From NCBI GenBank assembly GCA_021414005.1, contig JAIOPH010000002.1:62001-126000 (forward strand): DNA of 64,000 nucleotides, in the 5' to 3' direction. Below the pieces are notes generated by a model. The model was not told where the DNA came from. It did not search any database and worked only from the letters and a program-made list of their open reading frames with translations. The first letter of the stretch is position 1, and every line of letters begins with the position of its first letter. The DNA is from Chthoniobacter sp. (GTDB lineage Bacteria; Verrucomicrobiota; Verrucomicrobiia; Chthoniobacterales; Chthoniobacteraceae). Below, piece after piece: positions 32,899 to 41,478 of this stretch. Position numbers and translations under genes: made by a program.

Positions 32899-33492
32899 AT
32901 GCGGTCCGTGGCGACGAAATTGGCGGCCGGCTTCAGTTTGGTGGAGGTGGTGCTGGCCATTGGGGTGATCGCCTTCGCGTTCGTCGGCATCTTTGCGCTA
33001 TTGCCTACCGGGATGAGTATCTCCCGTCAGGCGATGGATACTTCAGTGGGATCGCAAATCGCGCAGCGGGTCATCAATGATGCCCTGCAATCTGACTTCC
33101 CCGAGCTGCTCAAAAACGCGGCAGGTGCGACAATTTCCGGAACCAACGAGACTGGCCGCAAAGCAGAGCGTTACTTTGACGATCAGGGGAGCGAATTGCC
33201 TGCGTCCAGCAAAGCTCAGGCGATTTATCATGTGAACACGCGTATCACTCCCGCCACGGCGATGCCGAAAACCGGCACCTCGAGCGGTGGAGACAACACG
33301 AATCTTGCGATTGTGACGGTGCAGGTGGCAAATAATCCGGGCAACCGTGAACTGGCGCTTTCGACGGACCCATCGAATTCACAGGACAAGCCGCTGCGGA
33401 ATCTTTGGACCGGAGCCTATGCTTCGGATCGCAACAATACGAAAGCCGTCCCCTGCCTTACCTTTCCGGCGCTCGTCGCGAGAAACAAATGA
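32899..33492 (+). CDS. Verru_Chthon cassette protein B (prepilin-like)
   Basis: Type IV pilin-like protein of the Verru_Chthon cassette, families known from Verrucomicrobium and Chthoniobacter with no proven function. From the ATG at 32899 the 197-residue protein starts MRSVATKLAAG, then FSLVEVVLAIGVIAFAFVGI. This is a short basic leader, a prepilin peptidase site after Gly, Glu at +5 and one hydrophobic helix. An upstream ATG at 32839 would give a 31-residue leader and only about 14 nt of mRNA leader, so 32899 is preferred. The stop overlaps gene C (ATGA). The mature part is Ser/Thr/Asn-rich, as in secreted minor pilins. Confidence 0.85.
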   Translation: MRSVATKLAAGFSLVEVVLAIGVIAFAFVGIFALLPTGMSISRQAMDTSVGSQIAQRVINDALQSDFPELLKNAAGATISGTNETGRKAERYFDDQGSELPASSKAQAIYHVNTRITPATAMPKTGTSSGGDNTNLAIVTVQVANNPGNRELALSTDPSNSQDKPLRNLWTGAYASDRNNTKAVPCLTFPALVARNK

Positions 33493-34589
33493 AGGCATTA
33501 CGAACGCTTCAGTCGAAAAGCGCAGGTTTTACACTCGTTGAAGTCATGGTTTCGACTGCCATCATCGCGCTGCTCATGCTGATTCTGGTCACGATGACCG
33601 AAGCCACACGCAAAACGTGGATCTCGACCACCAGCCGGGCTGAGGAGTTTCGCGGGGCGCGGACGGCATTTGAGTCCATGACGCGGAGGCTTAGTCAGTC
33701 AACCTTGAACACCTATTGGGATTATTTCGATGCTAGTGGCATCTCGCGCACCCCGGATAATTCCAACTCCTTCATACCCGCCCGCTATGCGCGCCAGTCG
33801 GAATTGCGATTTATCAGCGGTCAGGCGTCGGCGCTTGGGCTTCCGTCCAGTTCCTGCCCCACCCATGCGGTGTTCTTTCAGGCTCCGCTCGGCTTTGTCA
33901 GCGACACAACCACCTATTCGCGGATGGAAAACCTTCTCAATACCTGGGGCTACTTCGTTCAGTTTGGCGATGACTCCCTCTTGAGGCCGGCTTTCGTGAC
34001 CAAGCAGTTGGCCCCCTATCGTTACCGCTTCCGGCTCACGGAACTGATGGAACCATCGGAATCGCTGTCTCTTTACAAGGAAGAACTCAGCGTCGGGGGT
34101 AACTCGTTCTACACCACGCGGAGCTGGTATCAGATACCGTTCGCAACCAGTCCACGTCCAGCGCGCGTGCTGGCGGAAAACATCGTCGCCCTCGTACTCC
34201 TGCCAAAGCTGACTCCCTACGACCAAAAGGCTGGAAATTACAGCGATGGCTCACTTGCTCCCAGTTACCTCTATGATTCCACGACAACGACATCCGATCG
34301 GAATCTGAACCCCAAGAACCAGCTTCCTCCCGTCATTCAGGTCACGATGATCGCTGTTGACGAAACTTCTTTTACCCGCTTGCAGAAAGCCGCGACTTCT
34401 ATGCCGGCGCTTGGGCTGTCCAGCCTCTTTGTCACCGTCGGCGATACCGTTGATCCGACAAAAACCGGATTAGCCAAGGACCTCCAGACACTCCAGACGA
34501 CCCTGCAAACCAATAAACTGACCTACCGCGTCTTTAGTACCAACGTCAGCCTCAAGGCCGCAAAGTGGAGCCGTGAGCAGGTCAACTAG
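33489..34589 (+). CDS. Verru_Chthon cassette protein C (prepilin-like)
   Basis: Second cassette gene, 366 residues. The N-terminus MKALRTLQSKSAGFTLVEVM is a textbook prepilin leader, with cleavage after SAG, Phe at +1 and Glu at +5, followed by the helix VSTAIIALLMLILVTMTEAT. The body carries family-like text EFRGARTAFESMTRRLSQST and LNTYWDYFDASG, resembling GspJ/PulJ minor pseudopilins in length and layout. It overlaps gene B by four bases and is followed after 14 bp by gene A, which has an AGGAGTT Shine-Dalgarno sequence. Confidence 0.87.
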   Translation: MKALRTLQSKSAGFTLVEVMVSTAIIALLMLILVTMTEATRKTWISTTSRAEEFRGARTAFESMTRRLSQSTLNTYWDYFDASGISRTPDNSNSFIPARYARQSELRFISGQASALGLPSSSCPTHAVFFQAPLGFVSDTTTYSRMENLLNTWGYFVQFGDDSLLRPAFVTKQLAPYRYRFRLTELMEPSESLSLYKEELSVGGNSFYTTRSWYQIPFATSPRPARVLAENIVALVLLPKLTPYDQKAGNYSDGSLAPSYLYDSTTTTSDRNLNPKNQLPPVIQVTMIAVDETSFTRLQKAATSMPALGLSSLFVTVGDTVDPTKTGLAKDLQTLQTTLQTNKLTYRVFSTNVSLKAAKWSREQVN

Positions 34590-34603
34590 GAGTTAAAGTT
34601 TCG

Positions 34604-37600
34604 ATGAGACCCAAACGCGCCTTGCCCCCACCATTGATCTATCGCCTTCGTCCATCTAACCGGGGTGTCGCCCTGGTGCTCGTCCTGGCGTTTCTCGTGC
34701 TCATCTCGGTCCTGGTGATCGCGTTTTTTTCCAGCGTAACCACGGAACTCACGTCCTCCAAAAGTTACGCCTTTGGGGCCAATGCCCGCCAGCTCGCAGA
34801 TACCTCGGTGCAGACCGTCATGGGACAGATTCGCGATGCCACGACCAAGGGCAACAAGGTGGCCTGGGCCTCCCAGCCGGGCATGATCCGCACCTATGAT
34901 GATTCCGGCGAATCGGTCAGCTACTACAAGCTGTATTCCTCGGAGAATATGATCGTCACCAAGTCTCAAATACAAAGCTTCACGCCCGGATCTGACGTGG
35001 ATCCTGCGTGGAATACCAAGCCCGGACTTTTTGCTGATCTAAACACTCCGGTTCTCGTTTCCGACACGGCCAATCCCAGTACAATTTACCCGGTATTTCC
35101 GATCATTGATCCGCGCGCGATGGGCAAGGGCAGCAATTCGCCGGTGGAGGGCTTCAGTTATTCGGCGAAGGTCGGCAGCACCAATGTGGCAGGCGTTACT
35201 ATTCCGGCCAGCAGTTCCGACAACGCCGCGCGCCTACCAATGCCGGTGAAATGGCTTTACGTGCTCAAGGACGGCACTCTGACGGCACCGACCGATTACG
35301 ACGTCAGCAAGCAGATAGCCTCCTGGACGGGTGCCACTTCCTATAAGGTTCCATCCGCGACCAATCCGATCGTCGGTCGCATCGCCTTTTGGGCCGATGA
35401 CGAAACCTGCAAGATCAACGTCAATACTGCCTCCGAACCCACCGCATGGGACACGCCGCGCAGTATCAACATTCAGGATCTGAACTATGGCAAATACCAG
35501 CCGGCGCAGAGTGAATATCAACGCTTTTCCGGGCACCCATTTATGACGGCTCTCAGTCCGGTCTTCTTTCCCAATACAATTCTGACGTCTTCACAAAAGC
35601 AGGTCATCTATGACGCGGTGCCGCGGGTCGCATGGGGTGGAAGCGAATCCGGAACCCGTCCGATTAACTCACTTAGCAAAGTGACCATGGATTCCGACCG
35701 ACTGTTCGCTTCGGTCGATGAATTTCTGTTCAGACCGGATCGCGGTCTTGCTGGGTTGGTCGATGCCGGTGCTTTAAAAAGGAGCCGCTTCTTTCTCACC
35801 GCCAACAGCCGCGCACCGGAAGTGAATCTGTTTGGGCAGCCGCGCGTTTCGATTTGGCCGGTGAACTACAATGAGGGATCACGCACCGCCTACGACAGAC
35901 TGGCGGCGTTCTGTGCCACTGTGGGAGATGTCAATGCCAGCTCGCCGCAGAACTTTTCCTTCCAACGGAGCAATGCCACAAGTCCGACCAACGATTGGAC
36001 AAATATCCCGCGCAATCAGGATCTTATTAAATACCTGAAGCGGTTGACGTCGGCGAACATCCCCGGATTCGGCGGCCATTTTCTCGCCAAGTGGAGCGGT
36101 GATCGTGACCAGGTGCTTACTGAGATTTTCGACTATGTTCGGTGCGCGAATTTGAGGGACCGGCAATCCGGGGCAACTCAGTACGCGCCCCGCGGTCAGG
36201 TCGCCCCCATCCAAGTGAACGACACGAAGGGCTTCGGTAGGTTTCACACCATCTCGCAGTTCGGTCTGCATTTCATCGGGAGTGAGGATACGGCTGGGGA
36301 ACGGGCGATCGAGACGGGATTTCTCTTTCAGCCCTTTTCTCCAAGTCAGGGTTTTTATGTCCTGCAGGAGGACATGTCTTTTGAGATTACGTTTAAGACT
36401 CCGATGAAAGTGGATGACAAAGATCTGCAGTTTCCTCCCGGGCCGGTGGTGGTGCGTGGGGGCGGGGGCTTTAGCGGTGTCTGGCACGGCCGCAATTGGG
36501 GAGGCTCGGCAGGCCTCCGCGGACCGCTTCAAAGTTTTGGCGGCGGCGGCTACCCGCTGGTTGGCAAACGGCTTAAAGTAGCCGTATCCGGCAGCAAAAA
36601 TACCATGCGCTTTTCGGGTGGTGAGGTGGTGGTAAACATTTACTCTGGCGGCGGGGTGAACCCCGCGAACCTGATCCAGACTATTTCGGTGAAATTTCCC
36701 GCCGCTGATTTTCCCATCCCCACAGTTGTCCAGACGGGTACCAGTGGCTATCGAGGAGCAGGCGCTACTGATGCGGCTGGCTGGCGGAGTATTTCAAACC
36801 GTTATGGTTGGTCGGGAGCCTGCCCGCATGTTCCCGGCCCCGCCGAGTATCCCGACATCAACCGCCAGTGGCCACCCACCACCGGCCCTAGTGGCTTCAA
36901 ACAAGGGGGGATTTTTCGCGCAGAAGACGTCGTTCGCACCATGGTCCCACCGCACGGCGACATTCGCATCATCGCCGGGCGCAAAAATGTCGATTCCAGT
37001 TTGTTCGGCAAAGGTGCCTTTTACGATGATACGACGCGCAACCTTGATCACATCTTTGTCGAACCGGAGGGTACCCAGTTGTTCTATGGCTACGCCAACG
37101 AACCCGGACTGACCTCCGCCACGGGCGATCAACTCACGGCGGCCGCCTATCACTATTCGCGCCTCCCGGAGATCACTCCCGGAGCGGGCAAGAAGTATAA
37201 CAAGTGGAATGACTTTGATAACGGCAGTGCGCATATCATTGACGGTGCCTACATCAACAAGCCGGACGAGGGCAATTTCACGGTAACCAACGATTATGCC
37301 TACTTTGCATGGAACTTCAGCGAGCCTGGAGAAGTGATGTTTTCTCCGAACCGGTTAGTGCCGTCCGCGGGCATGTTCGGTTCACTGCCCACCGGAGTTG
37401 TGCGCAACCAGCCGTGGCAGACCTTGCTGTTCCGTCCGCAGGCCGGCCATCCAGGAGAAGGCACACCTTCAAGCGGGCCGCCCTATACGTCGCCGCCGGA
37501 TCATCTCCTGATGGACCTTTTTTGGATGCCGGTTATCGAGCCATACGCCATCAGCGAACCCTTTTCAACGGCAGGGAAAGTGAACCTGAATTACGAAATG

Positions 37601-38347
37601 GCACCATTCAGTTACATCCGGCGGGCCACAGCCCTCCATGCGGCTTTCAAAAGCGAGGAGCCGCTGCTTATACCCACCAGCGCCCTGCCGGGATCCCCCA
37701 ATGGCGCATCAAAGATTTATAAGTTGTGGGATCACCAAGCGACCGACTGCTGTGGTTTGCCGAATGGCGCGGCCAGCAGCGGTGCCGCGCCGAACGCAGG
37801 CGGCTCGCTCGACCGGCAGGTTTATGCAGATTGGGACAAGGCCTACAAGGGAACGGCACCTTTCGACCAGATGCGGCGGCCGATCGATATGACCCAGACG
37901 TTGAAACAGGCCGATGACCGATTTGCCGCGGGCAAGGCCTTCCGCTCGGCTACTCAGGTCTCGGAATTGCACCTTGTCCGGAATGGCGAATCGCTTTCGG
38001 ACTACCTCTCAAACAACATCTGGCCCAACAATCTCGTGACCGGTGAAAACACCCGCGAGAAGCCCTACACCGCGTTGTATGCGCGACTGACCACCAAGTC
38101 GAACAGCTACACCGTTCACATGCGGGTGCAGGTGTTGAAAAAGAAGACTGCGACGACGCCGGAGGATGACTCGATTTGGCGGGAGAATGTTGATCAGGTG
38201 GTCAGCGAATTTCGCGGAGCGACGCTGTTGGAGCGTTATCTCGACTCTGGTGCGCAGTTCCCGGATTTTGTCTCCGGCACCAGCACGACCTCGCTCGAAG
38301 ACTTCTATCGGTTCCGCACGATAAGCACGAAACGGTTTGTTCCGTGA
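34604..38347 (+). CDS. Verru_Chthon cassette protein A (large prepilin-like, PilX/GspK-type start)
   Basis: Very large third cassette protein, 1247 residues. After a basic leader comes RGVALVLVLAFLVLISVLVI and then AFFSSVTTELTSSKSYA. This is the GspK/PilX-style prepilin start, without Glu at +5, in which an initiating minor pseudopilin caps the fibre. The rest is a long extracellular-type region with many Gly, Asn and aromatic residues and phrases such as RIAFWADDETCKINVNTASE and YAYFAWNFSEPGEVMFSPNR. Strong RBS AGGAGTT at 34588-34594. Cassette protein A is known as a large member; its partner D is not found in this window. No ATPase, secretin or prepilin peptidase gene is adjacent. Confidence 0.88.
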   Translation: MRPKRALPPPLIYRLRPSNRGVALVLVLAFLVLISVLVIAFFSSVTTELTSSKSYAFGANARQLADTSVQTVMGQIRDATTKGNKVAWASQPGMIRTYDDSGESVSYYKLYSSENMIVTKSQIQSFTPGSDVDPAWNTKPGLFADLNTPVLVSDTANPSTIYPVFPIIDPRAMGKGSNSPVEGFSYSAKVGSTNVAGVTIPASSSDNAARLPMPVKWLYVLKDGTLTAPTDYDVSKQIASWTGATSYKVPSATNPIVGRIAFWADDETCKINVNTASEPTAWDTPRSINIQDLNYGKYQPAQSEYQRFSGHPFMTALSPVFFPNTILTSSQKQVIYDAVPRVAWGGSESGTRPINSLSKVTMDSDRLFASVDEFLFRPDRGLAGLVDAGALKRSRFFLTANSRAPEVNLFGQPRVSIWPVNYNEGSRTAYDRLAAFCATVGDVNASSPQNFSFQRSNATSPTNDWTNIPRNQDLIKYLKRLTSANIPGFGGHFLAKWSGDRDQVLTEIFDYVRCANLRDRQSGATQYAPRGQVAPIQVNDTKGFGRFHTISQFGLHFIGSEDTAGERAIETGFLFQPFSPSQGFYVLQEDMSFEITFKTPMKVDDKDLQFPPGPVVVRGGGGFSGVWHGRNWGGSAGLRGPLQSFGGGGYPLVGKRLKVAVSGSKNTMRFSGGEVVVNIYSGGGVNPANLIQTISVKFPAADFPIPTVVQTGTSGYRGAGATDAAGWRSISNRYGWSGACPHVPGPAEYPDINRQWPPTTGPSGFKQGGIFRAEDVVRTMVPPHGDIRIIAGRKNVDSSLFGKGAFYDDTTRNLDHIFVEPEGTQLFYGYANEPGLTSATGDQLTAAAYHYSRLPEITPGAGKKYNKWNDFDNGSAHIIDGAYINKPDEGNFTVTNDYAYFAWNFSEPGEVMFSPNRLVPSAGMFGSLPTGVVRNQPWQTLLFRPQAGHPGEGTPSSGPPYTSPPDHLLMDLFWMPVIEPYAISEPFSTAGKVNLNYEMAPFSYIRRATALHAAFKSEEPLLIPTSALPGSPNGASKIYKLWDHQATDCCGLPNGAASSGAAPNAGGSLDRQVYADWDKAYKGTAPFDQMRRPIDMTQTLKQADDRFAAGKAFRSATQVSELHLVRNGESLSDYLSNNIWPNNLVTGENTREKPYTALYARLTTKSNSYTVHMRVQVLKKKTATTPEDDSIWRENVDQVVSEFRGATLLERYLDSGAQFPDFVSGTSTTSLEDFYRFRTISTKRFVP

Positions 38348-38403
38348 AATTGGTCCGAGCCGAGAATCAGTGAAGTTGTTGAAAATAGATCGTCACGGTG
38401 CGT

Positions 38404-39315
38404 TCAACGGCTCTGCTGGGTAAGTGCTGCGCGCATGACTTCAAGCGGTGCGGGCCGTCGAAACCAGTGCTCGAAGGCGAGCGCGCCTTGATGGAGAAGC
38501 ATGGACAGGCCGTTTGCGGAACGTGCTCCGGCGGAGTCGGCGGCGCGCATGAGCGGGGTGCGCGCGGCGGTGTAAATGGTGTCGTAAAGCAGATGCCGCG
38601 CGGTGAGGTGGGCGGCTGGGATGGGCGAAGCGTCGTTGGGTTTCATGCCGACGGCGGAACAGTTCACGACGAGGTCGGAAGCTTCGAGCACACGGGCCAG
38701 TGCAGCGTCGGTCCACGGGGCGATGGCCAGGCGCTCGCGCGGGTAAAACACGGCAATGGCGTCGTGGAGCGGGTGGAGTTTTTCCACGCTGCGGTTGATC
38801 AAGGTGAGGCCGCGCGCGCCGTCAAAGGCGCACTGCATCGCTACGGCCCGGCCGGCGCCTCCGCCGGCACCGAGGACGAGCACGCGCATGTCGGCGAGGT
38901 TCACGCCCAATTGCTCGCGCACGGCGCGAGCGAGGCCGGGGCCGTCGGTGCTGAAGCCACGCCGTTTGCCGTCCGCGCCGAAAACGATTGTGTTCACGCC
39001 ATCGGCGCGGCGGGCGTGTTCGTCGGTTTCATCCATCGCGGCGAGGGCGGCACCTTTGTGCGGGATGGTGCAGTTCACGCCGATGAAGCCGCGCTCCGCC
39101 AGCAGCCGCAGCGCTTCGGCGAACTCCTCGGGACGGATGTGCAACCGGACGTAGCGCGCGGCGATGCCGCACGCGGCAAGCGCGGCGTTTTGCATCTGCG
39201 GCGAGGCGGAGTGCGCCACCGGATCACCGAGCACGGCGAGCCGCAGCGGCACGGGTTCGCCAGCGGTGACCGTGCCCCACGCCTGCAAGTCCGCGAGCGT
39301 ATAAACGTCCTTCAT
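38404..39315 (-). CDS. aroE: Shikimate dehydrogenase
   Basis: NADPH-dependent reduction of 3-dehydroshikimate to shikimate in aromatic amino-acid synthesis. The 303-residue protein has LGDPVAHSASPQMQNAAL (shikimate-binding SxS at 36-38), NCTIPHKG with catalytic Lys87, FSTDGPGL with Asp124, the Rossmann loop VLVLGAGGGAGRAVA, and a final GLSMLLHQGALAFEHW. About 24 residues precede the core. It follows gltX by 10 bp on the same strand, so the two are probably cotranscribed. Confidence 0.95.
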   Translation of the reverse strand: MKDVYTLADLQAWGTVTAGEPVPLRLAVLGDPVAHSASPQMQNAALAACGIAARYVRLHIRPEEFAEALRLLAERGFIGVNCTIPHKGAALAAMDETDEHARRADGVNTIVFGADGKRRGFSTDGPGLARAVREQLGVNLADMRVLVLGAGGGAGRAVAMQCAFDGARGLTLINRSVEKLHPLHDAIAVFYPRERLAIAPWTDAALARVLEASDLVVNCSAVGMKPNDASPIPAAHLTARHLLYDTIYTAARTPLMRAADSAGARSANGLSMLLHQGALAFEHWFRRPAPLEVMRAALTQQSR

Positions 39316-39325
39316 TCGCCCTGGC

Positions 39326-40669
39326 TCAGGCTGCAAACTCCCGCCGTGTGCGCGCGATCCGCGCGAGGGCGCGCTCTTTTCCGAGTACTTCCAGCATGTG
39401 GTAAAGGCTCGGCCCGACACTGCGTCCGCTCACTGCCACGCGCGCGGGGTGGATGAACTCCGCAGGCTTTACCGCGAGCGTCGTCGCCAGTTCCTTGAGC
39501 TTCGCTTCGAGCGTTACGGCATCGAATGGCTCCACGCCGGCGTAGCACTCTGCGAGCTGTGCGAGACGGTCGAGCGCGCCGGGTTTGCCCAGCGTCTTCT
39601 CCACGGCGACGGGCTCGTAGGGGAAGTCCTCGGTCGCGAAGAAAGCGACGCGCTCCGGCACTTCCGTGAGGTGCGTGACCTTCATCTTTTCCAGCGCGAG
39701 CACGGCGTCGAGCTGCCCGGCAGGCAAGGCCACACCAGCCTTGGCGAGCCACGGTGCGGAGAGTTCGCGATAGCGTTCCAGTGGCATCTGCTGGAGATAC
39801 TGCGCATTGAACCAGTCGCATTTCGCGAGGTCGAAGTGCGCCCCTTTGCGATTCACATTCGCGAGGTCGAAGCGCGCGACAATTTCCTCGCGCGGCATGA
39901 TCTCGCGGTCATCTTTTGGCGACCAGCCGAGGAGGCAGAAGTAATTCAGAACCGCCTCCGGCACGTATCCGCCGTCGAGATAACTGGTGATGCTCGCGCC
40001 CGTGTCGCGCTTGCTCATCTTCGAACCGTCCTTGTTCAAAATGAGCGGGATGTGCCCGAAGCGCGGCGGCTCCACGCCAAGCGCCTGATACAGCTCGATG
40101 TGCTTGGCCGTATTGGAAAGGTGGTCCTCGCCGCGAATGACGTGCGTGATCCGCATATCGATGTCGTCCACCACATTTACGAAATGGAAAATCCACCCGC
40201 CGTCCGCGCGCCGAATGGTCATGTCGGCCTCCAATTCACCCTCGCGGTTCTGTGACTTGCTACGATCCACCTCGATGCGTCCGCACACCATGTCGTCGAA
40301 CGCCAGCGGCTGGCGCGGCAGCCGGAAACGCAGCGCGCCGTTTTCGTCCGCATAAACGCGACCGGCCGCAATCAGTTGATCCGCATAGCGCTGGTAAATT
40401 GTCTCGCGCTTGCTCTGGAAATACGGTCCATGCGGACCGTCGGCGTGCGGACCTTCGTCCCAGTCGAGCCCGAGCCAGCGCAGCCCGTCGTAGATTACCT
40501 GCACCGCGTCCTCATGGTGCCGTGCCCGGTCGGTGTCCTCGATCCGCAGGATGAACTTTCCGCCGTGGTGCCGCGCGAAAAGCCAGTTGAACAGCGCCGT
40601 GCGCGCCCCACCGACATGCAGGTAGCCGGTGGGCGAAGGAGCGAAGCGGACGCGAATTTCGGGATTCAT
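39326..40669 (-). CDS. gltX: Glutamyl-tRNA synthetase
   Basis: Charges tRNA-Glu with glutamate. The 447-residue protein starts MNPEIRVRFAPSPTGYLHVG, containing the HIGH-type motif, and has KMSKR at 217-221, HVIRGEDHLSNTAKHIELY and LDGGYVPEAVLNYFCLLGWS. The C-terminal anticodon-binding part is a little short compared with the 470-490 residues usual for the family but ends naturally. In many bacteria lacking glutaminyl-tRNA synthetase a non-discriminating enzyme also loads tRNA-Gln; whether this one does cannot be told here. Confidence 0.95.
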   Translation of the reverse strand: MNPEIRVRFAPSPTGYLHVGGARTALFNWLFARHHGGKFILRIEDTDRARHHEDAVQVIYDGLRWLGLDWDEGPHADGPHGPYFQSKRETIYQRYADQLIAAGRVYADENGALRFRLPRQPLAFDDMVCGRIEVDRSKSQNREGELEADMTIRRADGGWIFHFVNVVDDIDMRITHVIRGEDHLSNTAKHIELYQALGVEPPRFGHIPLILNKDGSKMSKRDTGASITSYLDGGYVPEAVLNYFCLLGWSPKDDREIMPREEIVARFDLANVNRKGAHFDLAKCDWFNAQYLQQMPLERYRELSAPWLAKAGVALPAGQLDAVLALEKMKVTHLTEVPERVAFFATEDFPYEPVAVEKTLGKPGALDRLAQLAECYAGVEPFDAVTLEAKLKELATTLAVKPAEFIHPARVAVSGRSVGPSLYHMLEVLGKERALARIARTRREFAA

Positions 40670-40850
40670 AAAGGGCGGCGAAACTGCCGCATCCGTGCGT
40701 GAGAGGGAAGGCAAAGTGTGTAAACCGGATCGCGGCCGCTCGCGTGGGAAATACGTCGGCGATTATTAAAGAAATTTTGTTCGCAGCCTTTACAGCGCGA
40801 GGCGTCTCGGCTATCACACGCGCCTTCGGGCACCCCGCCCACCTTTCAAA

Positions 40851-40869
40851 CCAACCAACCAACCAACCA
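40851..40869 (+). repeat. CCAA tetranucleotide tract in a 5' leader
   Basis: CCAACCAACCAACCAACCA directly precedes the outer-membrane-protein gene and ends 13 bp before its ATG. Such tracts change length by slippage and could affect translation or the promoter-gene spacing. No Shine-Dalgarno sequence is visible. Confidence 0.6.
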
Positions 40870-40882
40870 TCCTCAACTATCT

Positions 40883-41407
40883 ATGAAAAACCTCTCTTTT
40901 GGTATCATGGCCGGACTCGCCCTCGCCAGTAGCGCTTTCGCCGGTCACGAAGTCTCTGGCAAAAGCTACAAGGACGGCCCCGTCAGCCCTTGCTTCAATG
41001 ACCGCGAATTTCAGGTCGATGTCTTTGGAAGCTGGATCGACTCCAAGAGCGCCGGTTCGGGCTTCGGCGGCGGCATCGGTGTAACCTACTTTTTCCAGCG
41101 CTACATCGGCTTTGGGGTCGATGGCAATTTGTCGGATGTGAGCAACGGTCTCTGGACCACCAGCGCCAGCTTGATTGGTCGCTACCCGATCGAATTGAGC
41201 GGCATTTGCCTCTCTCCGTACGCGCTCGCAGGCGGCGGTGTGCAGGCGGACGGCACCACCAGCGGCACTTGGCACGCGGGCGGCGGCATCGAATGGCGCG
41301 CGACGCCGAGCTTCGGCCTCTTCACTGAAGGTCGCTACGTCTGGACGGCCAGCGCCACGAGCGAGGAAAACGTCCGCATCAGCGTGGGTGCGCGGTTCGT
41401 GTTCTAA
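40883..41407 (+). CDS. Small outer-membrane beta-barrel protein
   Basis: Exported protein of 174 residues with a signal peptide (LSFGIMAGLALASSAFAG). The mature part has alternating strands such as FQVDVFGSWIDSK, GGGIGVTYFFQRYIGFGVDG, CLSPYALAGGGVQADG and WHAGGGIEWRATPSFGLFTE. It ends VRISVGARFVF, with the terminal Phe and alternating pattern of Omp insertion signals. This looks like an 8-strand OmpA-like or opacity-like barrel. The function is unknown. A strong terminator follows, and a CCAA repeat tract lies in the leader. Confidence 0.8.
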   Translation: MKNLSFGIMAGLALASSAFAGHEVSGKSYKDGPVSPCFNDREFQVDVFGSWIDSKSAGSGFGGGIGVTYFFQRYIGFGVDGNLSDVSNGLWTTSASLIGRYPIELSGICLSPYALAGGGVQADGTTSGTWHAGGGIEWRATPSFGLFTEGRYVWTASATSEENVRISVGARFVF

Positions 41408-41433
41408 GCGACAAGCTGAAGTCAATTCTCCGA

Positions 41434-41463
41434 GCGCCGGGATGGAAACATCCCGGCGTTTCC
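41434..41463 (+). terminator. Rho-independent terminator after the barrel-protein gene
   Basis: CGCCGGGATG and CATCCCGGCG make a perfect 10-bp stem with a GAAA tetraloop, followed by TTTCC. It stands between the barrel gene and the convergent dnaE end. Confidence 0.85.
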
Positions 41464-41478
41464 TTGTACGCGAAAACC

